Shown piece after piece: positions 8,671-16,398 of a stretch of 64,000 nucleotides of DNA. The DNA comes from Stenotrophomonas sp. 57 (GTDB taxonomy: Bacteria; Pseudomonadota; Gammaproteobacteria; Xanthomonadales; Xanthomonadaceae). The first letter of the stretch is position 1, and the number at the start of each line of letters is the position of its first letter. A program made the position numbers and the translations under genes. The stretch is taken from NCBI RefSeq assembly GCF_030291075.1, contig NZ_CP127407.1:4276001-4340000 (forward strand), given 5' to 3'. A model generated the notes under the pieces. That model was not told the origin of the DNA, made no database searches, and saw only the letters and a list, made by a program, of their open reading frames with translations.

Positions 8671-9969
8671 TCACGCCGCTCCCTTTGCAAACAACCGCGA
8701 CAGCGACCCGCTCCGGCAGACTTCCAGCGCCGGGATGAGCGCACACAACAGTGCTGTCGCGAACCCAACCCCGGCCGCCATCAGTACGGATGCCGGATCC
8801 AGCGTAGTGATTGCCGACTGAAGCACCTTCCCTGTCGCCACCAGCCGCATGCCCACCGCATACGTAATGGCCGCCAGTGCGGCACTGGCCAATCCCGACG
8901 ATGCCGACTCCCACATGAGCTGGGCAAAGACATCCCCCCGCCGGGCACACAGCGCGCGACGTATCGCAAGCTCGCGACGGCGTGCGCCCAGGCTGAATCC
9001 CAGCAGCGCGGCCGCATTGACGATGCAGACCACCAGCAGAAGCAGTGCCAGATGAAGCTGGGTCCGCGTGCGCTCAGGGACCAGCCCCTGTCGATCCAGC
9101 CACGCCATCAGCGGCCAGAGCCCGACCTGATCGCCATCCGGGTCGACCTGCACATCCCGGGCCTGTGCATACGCAGTCAGCATCGCGCGGTATCCAGACA
9201 CGTCATCCACTGTCGGTAGCCATGCCCACAGTTGCAGCCAGGACGCCTGGGCGCCGCCAAGTTCCACCCCCTCGCCGCCGCCCCAGACCGCCACGCCGTC
9301 GACCACGGTCAACCCGTCCTCAATGGCGGTTTCAACCGGCAGATAGATCTGATCGGGTTCCACGAAAGGACGGCGGGTCACGTCTCCCTGGAACATCGGC
9401 ACCGGATGCCAGTCCTCCGCCACGCCGACAACCGTGTATGTGCGCCCGCTCAGCTCCAGCGGATGGCCGATGCATCCTGCCGGGCACTCGACCGCTGCGG
9501 CTCCCTGCGACAGCACAGCGATCCGACTTCCGGCCTGCCCTTCCTCCGCCGTCCACGATCGCCCTTGCACCAGCGTGATCCCGAGCACGCTGAACACCTC
9601 TGACGTCGCGTATCTCGCACGCAGCCGCACACTTGACTGCCCGGCTTTCAGCAGGGTCACGGCGCCACCGGCCATGGCTGCCTGGTTCCAGGCATGCCCT
9701 TGCTCCAGCAGGGCTTTGGCATCAGGCCAGGTCAACCCCTGCCCAGGATCAGGCGCTGCCGCATGCTGTGCCCGTGGGCGCACATCCAGGTGTGGACGGA
9801 AGAGCGACCCGCTGCGTCCCGGGGCCGGATCGGAGGATGCCTGCAGCACAATGGACAGCATCACCATCGCGGTTCCCACGCCCGCGCCAAGCATGAGGGC
9901 CACGGCAATGTGCGTCCCGAGGCGCTGCCGAAAGCGCTTGAGCGACAGAGAAACGTAATAGATACTCAC
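8671..9969 (-). CDS. FtsX/MacB-type ABC transporter permease (first of pair), GTG start
   Basis: A 432-residue protein with a membrane helix near residues 20-43, a MacB-like periplasmic core (about 45-290) and three C-terminal helices. ARRRELAIRRALCARRGD resembles the ATPase-contacting segment of MacB/FtsX permeases. It starts with GTG at 9969, preceded by GGAGGG. A 23-codon ORF ends 74 bases upstream. The stretch 7470-10440 looks less GC-rich than its surroundings, hinting at different ancestry. MacB-type permeases usually move peptides or lipoproteins across the outer envelope; here the substrate is unknown. Confidence 0.82.
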   Translation of the reverse strand: MSIYYVSLSLKRFRQRLGTHIAVALMLGAGVGTAMVMLSIVLQASSDPAPGRSGSLFRPHLDVRPRAQHAAAPDPGQGLTWPDAKALLEQGHAWNQAAMAGGAVTLLKAGQSSVRLRARYATSEVFSVLGITLVQGRSWTAEEGQAGSRIAVLSQGAAAVECPAGCIGHPLELSGRTYTVVGVAEDWHPVPMFQGDVTRRPFVEPDQIYLPVETAIEDGLTVVDGVAVWGGGEGVELGGAQASWLQLWAWLPTVDDVSGYRAMLTAYAQARDVQVDPDGDQVGLWPLMAWLDRQGLVPERTRTQLHLALLLLVVCIVNAAALLGFSLGARRRELAIRRALCARRGDVFAQLMWESASSGLASAALAAITYAVGMRLVATGKVLQSAITTLDPASVLMAAGVGFATALLCALIPALEVCRSGSLSRLFAKGAA

Positions 9970-10043
9970 ACACCCTCCATAGCGTTGACCCTTCGCCTAG
10001 ACCGACGCGATCGGCATCCCACGCAGGGGCAGATCCCTGCTTC

Positions 10044-10115
10044 TCACTGGATCGCCAGGAGTGGCCAGATACGGGCTGAAGGCACGGGCAGCACAGACTT
10101 GCCGATCTTCGACAT
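10044..10115 (-). CDS. Candidate 23-residue peptide upstream of permease pair
   Basis: A short ORF from ATG at 10115 encodes a 23-residue peptide beginning MSKIGKSVLPVPSARIW and ending LLAIQ. A ribosome binding site (ACGGAG) lies about 8 bases upstream. Its position just before two peptide-type ABC permeases, on the same strand, suggests a secreted or signalling peptide, or a leader peptide. I do not recognise the peptide and see no modification enzyme nearby. The codon count is too small for a coding-bias argument, so its reality is uncertain. Confidence 0.4.
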   Translation of the reverse strand: MSKIGKSVLPVPSARIWPLLAIQ

Positions 10116-10440
10116 GACGCATCTCCGTTGAAGTTGATGGAACGCGAACAGGTTCAAGCCTCCCCGGCCATGACCTGCGTCAGCGATTGCCGACGACCGA
10201 GCGTTCTCCAGGACGCACATGAACCTCAATAGCGGACTGGAACTCTGCAACTATCCTCAAGATGGTCGAGCGCCCGGAATCACTGTCGGCAGCATCAGCT
10301 TACGATTGGCGATGCGATCACGACTCGTCATGGCGCCAATCACCACATCTTGATGAAGCTCGCGAATTTCACGAGTCCTCATTCCAGGTCGTTGGTCCTG
10401 CAGACCACGCAGAATGCGTCCAACGCATCACCACGTCCTG
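10116..10440. other. Intergenic stretch without a convincing gene
   Basis: About 325 bases between the 23-codon ORF and the sigma-factor operon. I found no ORF with a ribosome binding site, no repeat and no clear terminator. It presumably holds the promoter of the short ORF and permeases and the 3' end of the sigma operon transcript. Base composition is visibly less GC-rich than most of the window. Confidence 0.5.
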
Positions 10441-10656
10441 TCAGCGCCAGAAGTACCAGACAGCCCCTGCCACCAACGCCCCCAGCAACACCACCTGCAC
10501 CACCACATAGCCCACGCCACTGTCGCGCGACTCAGCGGCAATGCGCTTATTCAGCGCCTCGCTTACATCCGGCGTTTCCTCCTGCCGCGCCTGCTCTCGC
10601 AACGCCTGTGCCAGCGCGCGCGCTTCCGCATCGCGGGGATCGGTCGGTGGGTTCAC
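10441..10656 (-). CDS. Small membrane protein encoded with ECF sigma factor
   Basis: 71 residues: a charged, probably helical N-terminal part (residues 1-45) followed by one membrane helix near the C terminus (VVVQVVLLGALVAGAVWYF). The ATG overlaps the sigma factor stop (ATGA), so the two are translationally coupled. A single-pass protein downstream of an ECF sigma factor is the usual place of an anti-sigma factor. This one is very short, with no recognisable anti-sigma domain, so that role is only a hypothesis. Confidence 0.78.
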   Translation of the reverse strand: MNPPTDPRDAEARALAQALREQARQEETPDVSEALNKRIAAESRDSGVGYVVVQVVLLGALVAGAVWYFWR

Positions 10657-11297
10657 AGCAGTTCTCCGGCGGTGGCGTGCCGCGTCAGTTCCTGTTTCAG
10701 GACCTGACGTGCGCGGAACAGGTGGCTCTTGATGGTACCGCGTGCCAGCCCGGTCACCTGTTCGATCTCGGCCAGATCGAAATCTTCCAGATAGTGCAGA
10801 CCGACGATCAGCCGCTGTGGCGCGCTCAGCCGCTCCAGTGCCGCGCCCAGCTGGCGCCCGGTCTGCAATGCCTCGCTCAGCTCCGCCGGGCCTGGGCCTT
10901 CATCGCCGATGCCCAGTTCTTCCGGCACCTCCACCGCCACCATCCACTGCGCTTCCAGGCGTCGCCGGCGCAGGTGCTGCAGCGCGGTCGTATAGGCCAC
11001 CCGTGAGACCCAGGTGCGCAGCGAGGATTCAAAACGGAACCGGTGCAGCTGGCGGTACACCGCCAGGAAGGTTTCCTGCAGCAGGTCGGCGACCTGGTCG
11101 CGGTCGCCGACCATCCGCCCGATCACATGCGCGCAGGTACGTTGATGGGCCTGCACCAGCTGCGCGAACGCCGGTTGCGAGCCATCGATGATGGCGATGA
11201 CCAGGGCGCGGTCGTCGTCCGCGTCCGGCGTGGGCTCGACGGGGACGTCGCGGCGTCGTCCCCGCAATGCAGCCAGTGCTCCGCCCAGCAGGCTCAT
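10653..11297 (-). CDS. ECF-type RNA polymerase sigma factor
   Basis: 214 residues. Region 2 spans about 45-115 (AFAQLVQAHQ, DLLQETFLAVYRQLHRF, LRTWVSRVAY) and region 4 about 145-205 (LSAPQRLIVGLHYLEDF, LARGTIKSHLFRAR as recognition helix). It directs RNA polymerase to a stress or envelope regulon not deducible here. An N-terminal extension of about 35 residues precedes region 2. It lies between two small membrane proteins on the same strand, 36 bases after the upstream one. No classic anti-sigma gene is adjacent. Confidence 0.92.
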   Translation of the reverse strand: MSLLGGALAALRGRRRDVPVEPTPDADDDRALVIAIIDGSQPAFAQLVQAHQRTCAHVIGRMVGDRDQVADLLQETFLAVYRQLHRFRFESSLRTWVSRVAYTTALQHLRRRRLEAQWMVAVEVPEELGIGDEGPGPAELSEALQTGRQLGAALERLSAPQRLIVGLHYLEDFDLAEIEQVTGLARGTIKSHLFRARQVLKQELTRHATAGELL

Positions 11298-11333
11298 GCG
11301 CGGGGCGCCCCCTGTGCCCGTGGCATGCCTGCC

Positions 11334-11663
11334 TCAGCCCTTGCGCGCGGCAGGACGGGTGAAGTGCCAGGCCAGCAGCTGGCCAAGGCCGGCGCTGCCG
11401 ACCATCGCGGCGGCGGCGCCAAAGGTCAGCTCGCGTGCGCCGATCGCCTCCAGCAGGCCCATCGCCACGGCCAGGCTGACCAGGCTGATGCCCCAGCGCA
11501 GCGCCCCCTGGCGGCGGCGCTCCTCTTCCAGTACGGCCAGCGAGCGGATCACTTCCTCCGGCACGTGCGGGGCCACCAGCTTGCTGCGGGCGCGGGCATC
11601 GGCAATGGCATGGATCGCGTAGGCGATGCAGATGAAGAGGGTGATCGGGATGAGTTCCTGCAT
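11334..11663 (-). CDS. Small membrane protein (DUF6249-like)
   Basis: 109 residues with an N-terminal membrane helix (ITLFICIAYAIHAIA), a charged central segment (EEVIRSLAVLEEERRRQG) and two further helices. AGGAG precedes the ATG. It is the first gene of a probable three-gene operon with the ECF sigma factor. This architecture resembles DUF6249-type membrane proteins, which are often found beside ECF sigma genes; family assignment is tentative. It is transcribed away from the peptidase gene, so promoters lie in 11664-11830. Confidence 0.75.
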   Translation of the reverse strand: MQELIPITLFICIAYAIHAIADARARSKLVAPHVPEEVIRSLAVLEEERRRQGALRWGISLVSLAVAMGLLEAIGARELTFGAAAAMVGSAGLGQLLAWHFTRPAARKG

Positions 11664-11830
11664 GGTCGGGCTCCTGTTCGATGGATGATGCGGGTTCAGG
11701 AGATTGGATGCGCGACCCCGGCAACCGGTTGCAGCATTTTGCCGATTCCGTTGCCATGACCTGTGGCCCCTGCCCCGGGCCGGGGCGGCTGCTACCCTTG
11801 GCCGGTTTCCTCATCCGGTGCCGTCCGCCC

Positions 11831-14200
11831 ATGTCCCGAGTGCTGCCCCTGTCCCTCCTGCTGTCGGCCGTGCTGGCCGCACCGGCCGCGCATGCTGCGC
11901 CCACGCCGATCACCATCGAACAGGCCATGGCCGACCCGGACTGGATCGGTCCGCCGGTCGAAAAGGCCTGGTGGTCGTGGAACAGCCAGCAGGTGGAATA
12001 CCAGCTCAAGCGCAACGGCAGCCCGGTGCGCGATACCTTCCGCCAGCCGCTGGCCGGTGGCGTGGCCGCGCAGGTGGCCGATGACCAGCGCGGTACCCTG
12101 GACGTGGCCGAGCCGGTCTACGACCGCAGCCGCAGCCGCAGCGCCTTCGTGCGCAATGGCGACGTGTTCGTGCGCGACCTGCGCAGCGGCGCGCTGACCC
12201 AGCTGACCCGCAGCAACGAGCGCGCGGGCAACGTGAACTTCGCTGCCGACAACGGCGTGATCTGGCGCGTCGGCCAGAACTGGTTCCACTGGACCGCCGC
12301 CAACGGCGTGCAGCAGGTGGCCAGCCTGAAGGCCGAGAAGGACCCGCGCACGCCGCCGAAGGCCGACGTGCTGCGCGACCAGCAGCTTCGCACGCTGGAA
12401 ACCCTGCGCCGCGACCGCGACCAGCGCGAGGCATTGAAGGACCAGGACCAGCGCTGGCGCCAGGCTGATCCGACCCGCGCACCGGGCCCGGTCTATCTGG
12501 GTGCCGACGTGGAGATCGCCGACAGCGTGCTGTCGCCGGACCTGACCCACCTGATCGTGGTGACCAAGCCGAAGGACTTCGATGACGGCCGCGGCGGCAA
12601 GATGCCGCTGTACGTGACCGAGTCGGGCTACGAGGAAACCGAAGACACCCGCACCCGCGTCGGCCGCAACGGCTTCGAGCCGCACACCCTGTGGTACGTG
12701 GACGTGCGCACCGGCAAGGCCGAAAAGGTCTCGCTGGCCGGGCTGCCAGGCATCAGCACCGATCCGCTGGCCGAGCTGCGCCGCAAGGCCGGCAAGGATG
12801 CGCTGAAGGGCGAACGCAGCGTGCAGGTGATGAGCGACTTCATGGGCGGCGGCATCCGCTGGAGCGCCGACGGCCAGCAGGCCGCAGTGATGCTGCGTGC
12901 CAACGACAACAAGGACCGCTGGATCATCAGCGTCAACGCTGCCGACGGCCGCGTGCAGAACCGCCACCGCCTGACCGACAACGCCTGGATCAACTGGGGT
13001 TTCAACGATTTCGGCTGGATGGCCGATGGCCGCACGCTGTGGCTGCTGTCCGAGGAATCGGGCTTCTCGCACCTGTACACCCAGGCCGGCACCGCCAAGC
13101 CGCAGGCGCTGACCAGCGGCAAGTGGGAAACCTCGGCGCCGGTGCCTTCGGCCGATGGCAAGGGCTTCTACTTCCTGTGCAACCAGCAGGCGCCGCATGA
13201 CTACGAAGTCTGCGCGGTCGATACCGGCAGCCGCCAGGTGCGCGAGCTGACCAGCCTCAACGGCGTGGAAGACTTCTCGCTGTCGCCGGACGGCCAGCAG
13301 CTGCTGGTGCGTTACTCCGGTGCCTACCTGCCGCCGCAGCTGGCGGTGCTGCCCAGCGCCGGTGGGCAGGCGCGCGTGCTGACCGATACCCGTACCGCCG
13401 ACTACAAGGCCCGCCAGTGGATCCAGCCGAAGCTGGTGGCGGTGCCGTCCAAGCACGGCGCCGGCGTGGTCTGGGCCAAGTACTACGAGCCGGAAACCAA
13501 GGAACCGGGGAAGAAGTACCCGATCGTGATGTTCGTGCACGGCGCCGGCTACCTGCAGAACGTGCACCAGCGCTACCCGGCCTACTTCCGCGAGCAGATG
13601 TTCCACAACCTGCTGGTGCAGAAGGGCTACATCGTGCTGGACATGGATTACCGCGGCAGCGAGGGCTACGGCCGCGACTGGCGCACGGCGATCTACCGCA
13701 ACATGGGCCACCCCGAACTGGAAGACTACAAGGACGGCCTGGACTGGCTGGTCGACACCCAGCAGGGTGACCGCGACCACGCCGGCATCTACGGCGGTTC
13801 CTACGGCGGCTTCATGACCTTCATGGCGCTGTTCCGCTCGCCGGGCACCTTCAAGGCCGGCGCCGCGCTGCGCCCGGTGGTGGACTGGCACCAGTACAAC
13901 CACGGCTACACCAGCAACATCCTCAACACCCCGGACATCGATCCGGAGGCGTACCGCGTGTCCTCGCCGATCGAGTACGCGCAGAACCTGCAGGACAACC
14001 TGCTGATCGCCCACGGCATGATGGATGACAACGTGTTCTTCCAGGACTCGGTGAACCTGACCCAGCGCCTGATCGAACTGCACAAGGACAACTGGTCGAT
14101 CGCACCATACCCGCTGGAGCGCCACGGCTACGTGCGCGCCGACTCCTGGCTGGACCAGTACAAGCGCATCCTCAAGCTGTTCGAGCAGAACCTGAAGTGA
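11831..14200 (+). CDS. S9 family peptidase (prolyl oligopeptidase / DPP-IV type), secreted
   Basis: 789 residues with a signal peptide (LSLLLSAVLAAPAAHA). A long beta-propeller-like region covers about residues 30-530, followed by an alpha/beta hydrolase domain. The catalytic triad is visible: Ser in GIYGGSYGGFM, Asp in AHGMMDDNVFF, His in LERHGYVRAD. Such enzymes remove dipeptides or cleave oligopeptides after proline in the periplasm. Start set at MSRVLP (11831) because the signal peptide begins there; the frame is open upstream to 11681. The stop overlaps the Nudix start (GTGA), implying co-translation. Confidence 0.92.
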   Translation: MSRVLPLSLLLSAVLAAPAAHAAPTPITIEQAMADPDWIGPPVEKAWWSWNSQQVEYQLKRNGSPVRDTFRQPLAGGVAAQVADDQRGTLDVAEPVYDRSRSRSAFVRNGDVFVRDLRSGALTQLTRSNERAGNVNFAADNGVIWRVGQNWFHWTAANGVQQVASLKAEKDPRTPPKADVLRDQQLRTLETLRRDRDQREALKDQDQRWRQADPTRAPGPVYLGADVEIADSVLSPDLTHLIVVTKPKDFDDGRGGKMPLYVTESGYEETEDTRTRVGRNGFEPHTLWYVDVRTGKAEKVSLAGLPGISTDPLAELRRKAGKDALKGERSVQVMSDFMGGGIRWSADGQQAAVMLRANDNKDRWIISVNAADGRVQNRHRLTDNAWINWGFNDFGWMADGRTLWLLSEESGFSHLYTQAGTAKPQALTSGKWETSAPVPSADGKGFYFLCNQQAPHDYEVCAVDTGSRQVRELTSLNGVEDFSLSPDGQQLLVRYSGAYLPPQLAVLPSAGGQARVLTDTRTADYKARQWIQPKLVAVPSKHGAGVVWAKYYEPETKEPGKKYPIVMFVHGAGYLQNVHQRYPAYFREQMFHNLLVQKGYIVLDMDYRGSEGYGRDWRTAIYRNMGHPELEDYKDGLDWLVDTQQGDRDHAGIYGGSYGGFMTFMALFRSPGTFKAGAALRPVVDWHQYNHGYTSNILNTPDIDPEAYRVSSPIEYAQNLQDNLLIAHGMMDDNVFFQDSVNLTQRLIELHKDNWSIAPYPLERHGYVRADSWLDQYKRILKLFEQNLK

Positions 14201-14616
14201 GCGACGCCGCGGCCACGATCCAGATCGTGGCCGCGGTCATCCTGGATGACCGCGGCCAGGCGCTGGTGGTGCGCAAGCACGGCGCCAGCCGCTTCATCCA
14301 GCCGGGCGGCAAGCCCGAAGCCGGCGAGACGCCACTGCAGGCACTGGCCCGCGAACTGGATGAAGAAATTGGTGTGCAGCTGCGCGCCGGGACCGCCATC
14401 GCGCTGGGCACGTTCGAGGACTGGGCGGTGAATGAACCGGGCCACCGCGTGCAGGCACAGGCGTGGTGGGTGCAGGTGCACGGCACGCCACAGGCGCGCG
14501 CCGAGATCGCCGAACTGGCCTGGGTGCCGCTGCAACCGCCGCATGGCCTGCCCTTGGCACCCTTGAGCGAACACCATATCCTGCCGGCGGTCGCCACCCG
14601 GGTGACGGCCCGCTGA
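14197..14616 (+). CDS. Nudix hydrolase, GTG start
   Basis: 139 residues with a complete Nudix box: the Gly of GGKPEAGET, then RELDEEIG, fitting GX5EX7REUXEEXGU. It should hydrolyse a nucleoside diphosphate linked to another moiety; substrate unknown. GTG at 14197 overlaps the peptidase stop by 4 bases. Pairing with a secreted peptidase is probably operon convenience rather than pathway. Confidence 0.9.
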   Translation: MSDAAATIQIVAAVILDDRGQALVVRKHGASRFIQPGGKPEAGETPLQALARELDEEIGVQLRAGTAIALGTFEDWAVNEPGHRVQAQAWWVQVHGTPQARAEIAELAWVPLQPPHGLPLAPLSEHHILPAVATRVTAR

Positions 14617-14643
14617 TTACCCCACTGCTGCCCAGGACATCGG

Positions 14644-15204
14644 ATGTCGCTTCAATCGCACCAAGGCCGTCCTTCCAGCGCAGTCACCGCCCAGGATTTC
14701 ATCCGACCGCTGGGCCTGGCTTCCCTGCTGGTCTGCGCAGGGTTCATCGTACTCATTGCACTTCAAACAGTGTTGCTTTGGCAGCTGGCTGACAGTCCGT
14801 TCTGGCAGAGAATGATCATAATGGCCACTGAGCAGGGTTTCCCCCACAGCGTGCAGTGGATGCTGAAGGACCCGGTCGCCGCCACATTATGGCTGTCGGT
14901 ACCCGGCATACCTGCCGTGCTTTCAAGCTGGGGCTTCTACCGGCAGCATCGCTGGGGACTCTGGAGCTACGTGGCGTTGCTGTGGTTGTCCGCGGTGGCG
15001 AATTTCGCGGTCGTCTGGTGGCTGGACAGCATCTTCGCTGACCTCATGACGCATATCGTCGATCCACATACGCTGCGCGAAGCCCGGGTCCAACGAATCC
15101 TGGTGTCACTGACCTTGTCCGGAGGCGCCGTGGCCATCCTCGTTGCACAAGGCTGGCTGGCCTGGCGCCTGCTGCGGCCGGATATCCGCTCGCGTTTCCA
15201 CTGA
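14644..15204 (+). CDS. Predicted inner-membrane protein, unknown function
   Basis: 186 residues with four predicted membrane helices (near 25-48, 80-97, 105-128 and 150-175). It belongs to no family I can name. It starts 27 bases after the Nudix stop and is followed 35 bases later by the first secreted cysteine-rich paralogue. Possible co-transcription with either neighbour cannot be decided from sequence. Confidence 0.75.
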   Translation: MSLQSHQGRPSSAVTAQDFIRPLGLASLLVCAGFIVLIALQTVLLWQLADSPFWQRMIIMATEQGFPHSVQWMLKDPVAATLWLSVPGIPAVLSSWGFYRQHRWGLWSYVALLWLSAVANFAVVWWLDSIFADLMTHIVDPHTLREARVQRILVSLTLSGGAVAILVAQGWLAWRLLRPDIRSRFH

Positions 15205-15239
15205 GCCCCATCCCTTTCCCGCACGACAAGGACCGTCGC

Positions 15240-16361
15240 ATGCGCTTGCTGGCTGTTCTCCCCGCACTGCTGCTGTTCGCCGCGCTGCCGGCTGCCGCTG
15301 ACGCGTTGCGATGTGGCGAGTACCGCAGCACCGATGGTGGCATGGCGCTGGTGTTCACCACCCCCAACACCGGTTACCGCCACAACGACATCAGCGAGCC
15401 GGAGCCGCTGTGGGTTGATCGCAGTGCGGCGCAGACACGCCTGGTCATGCTCGACGATGGCGTGGCGGCACCGATCCGGATCAGTGCCGATGGCCAGCGC
15501 ATCGAGGACGGGGGCGTCGTGGTCTATACCCTGCGCCAGTCCCGCACCTGCGCCACCGAGCCCAGCGCGACGGACGGCAGCTGCCGCGCCGCCGGCAGCC
15601 ACTGCATCGCGCAGCTGCCCGCCGCCTCTCCCGGCCAGGCCCAGCGCGCGTGCCGCGAGGGCGTTGGCGCGGGCTGCTCGGCGCTGTTGCGGCAACTGCG
15701 CGATGGCGTAACTGCGGCCGGAAGCGGAGACACCGGCCCCGTGCGCTTCGAACGTCCGCGCGCCTGCCGCGAACACACACCCGGGCATGACCCGCAGGCC
15801 TGCGAAGCGCTGACTGACGATGCGCTGGCTGCCGCGATGCAGTCGGTGGGTGAACGCCTGCAACAGGAAGACGAAGACACACTGGATTCACCGCTTCCGG
15901 CCGCTGCACGCGACCTCCTGCAGCAACTGTGCCTGCAACACCGCAGTGGTCGCTTCTGCGCCGAAGTGGCCGAACAGCAGTTGATCGCGCTGAAACCCAC
16001 GTTGGCGGTGCAGGCCCTGCAGGTGGTCTGCGATGCAGGACGCATCAGTGCCTGCGAACGCATCGCACCGCTGCGCGATCTCGGTGCGGATCTGCGCCTC
16101 GTCCCGGCCCACCGGGTGCCGTGCGGCCGCTACCAGGCCGATGGTGGCGTGATCGACAGGCTCGTCTTTGGCGATGGCACGCGTGGCCGCCTGCATGACG
16201 GCGCCATCCACCTGCAGCAGAACGGTGAACCCCTTGTCCTGCGCCAGCTCGGCAATGGCGACCTGCTTGGCATGGATGCGCAGACGGGATATCAGCGTTA
16301 CCAGCCGGTGCCCGGCACGGCACAATGCACGCCCCCGCGCGAGGGCCGTGGTTCGCCGTAG
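15240..16361 (+). CDS. Secreted cysteine-rich protein, paralogue 1 of 4
   Basis: 373 residues with a signal peptide (LLAVLPALLLFAALPAAADA). The mature protein starts with LRCGEYRS. It has an N-terminal beta-like domain and then cysteine pairs spaced C-x7-C or C-x8-C: CREGVGAGC, CLQHRSGRFC, CDAGRISAC. A C-terminal domain opens VPCGRYQADGG and ends LGMDAQTGYQRYQP. The pair spacing recalls disulfide-bridged helical repeats of Hcp/Sel1-like proteins. Function unknown, presumably periplasmic or exported. The other members are at 16399-18015, 18232-19413 and 20479-21642. Confidence 0.82.
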   Translation: MRLLAVLPALLLFAALPAAADALRCGEYRSTDGGMALVFTTPNTGYRHNDISEPEPLWVDRSAAQTRLVMLDDGVAAPIRISADGQRIEDGGVVVYTLRQSRTCATEPSATDGSCRAAGSHCIAQLPAASPGQAQRACREGVGAGCSALLRQLRDGVTAAGSGDTGPVRFERPRACREHTPGHDPQACEALTDDALAAAMQSVGERLQQEDEDTLDSPLPAAARDLLQQLCLQHRSGRFCAEVAEQQLIALKPTLAVQALQVVCDAGRISACERIAPLRDLGADLRLVPAHRVPCGRYQADGGVIDRLVFGDGTRGRLHDGAIHLQQNGEPLVLRQLGNGDLLGMDAQTGYQRYQPVPGTAQCTPPREGRGSP

Positions 16362-16398
16362 CGCCTGGAGTTTTCCGTTTGATCGTCAAGGAGACGAC

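Noticed and set aside
10262..10510. 82-codon ORF on the plus strand between the permeases and the sigma operon
   Set aside because: No ribosome binding site, no homology recognised, and it overlaps the 71-residue gene on the other strand.
11792..14125. 777-codon open frame on the minus strand opposite the S9 peptidase
   Set aside because: It is the antisense shadow of a strongly supported peptidase gene in high-GC DNA; its product is a low-complexity His/Val/Gln-rich string.
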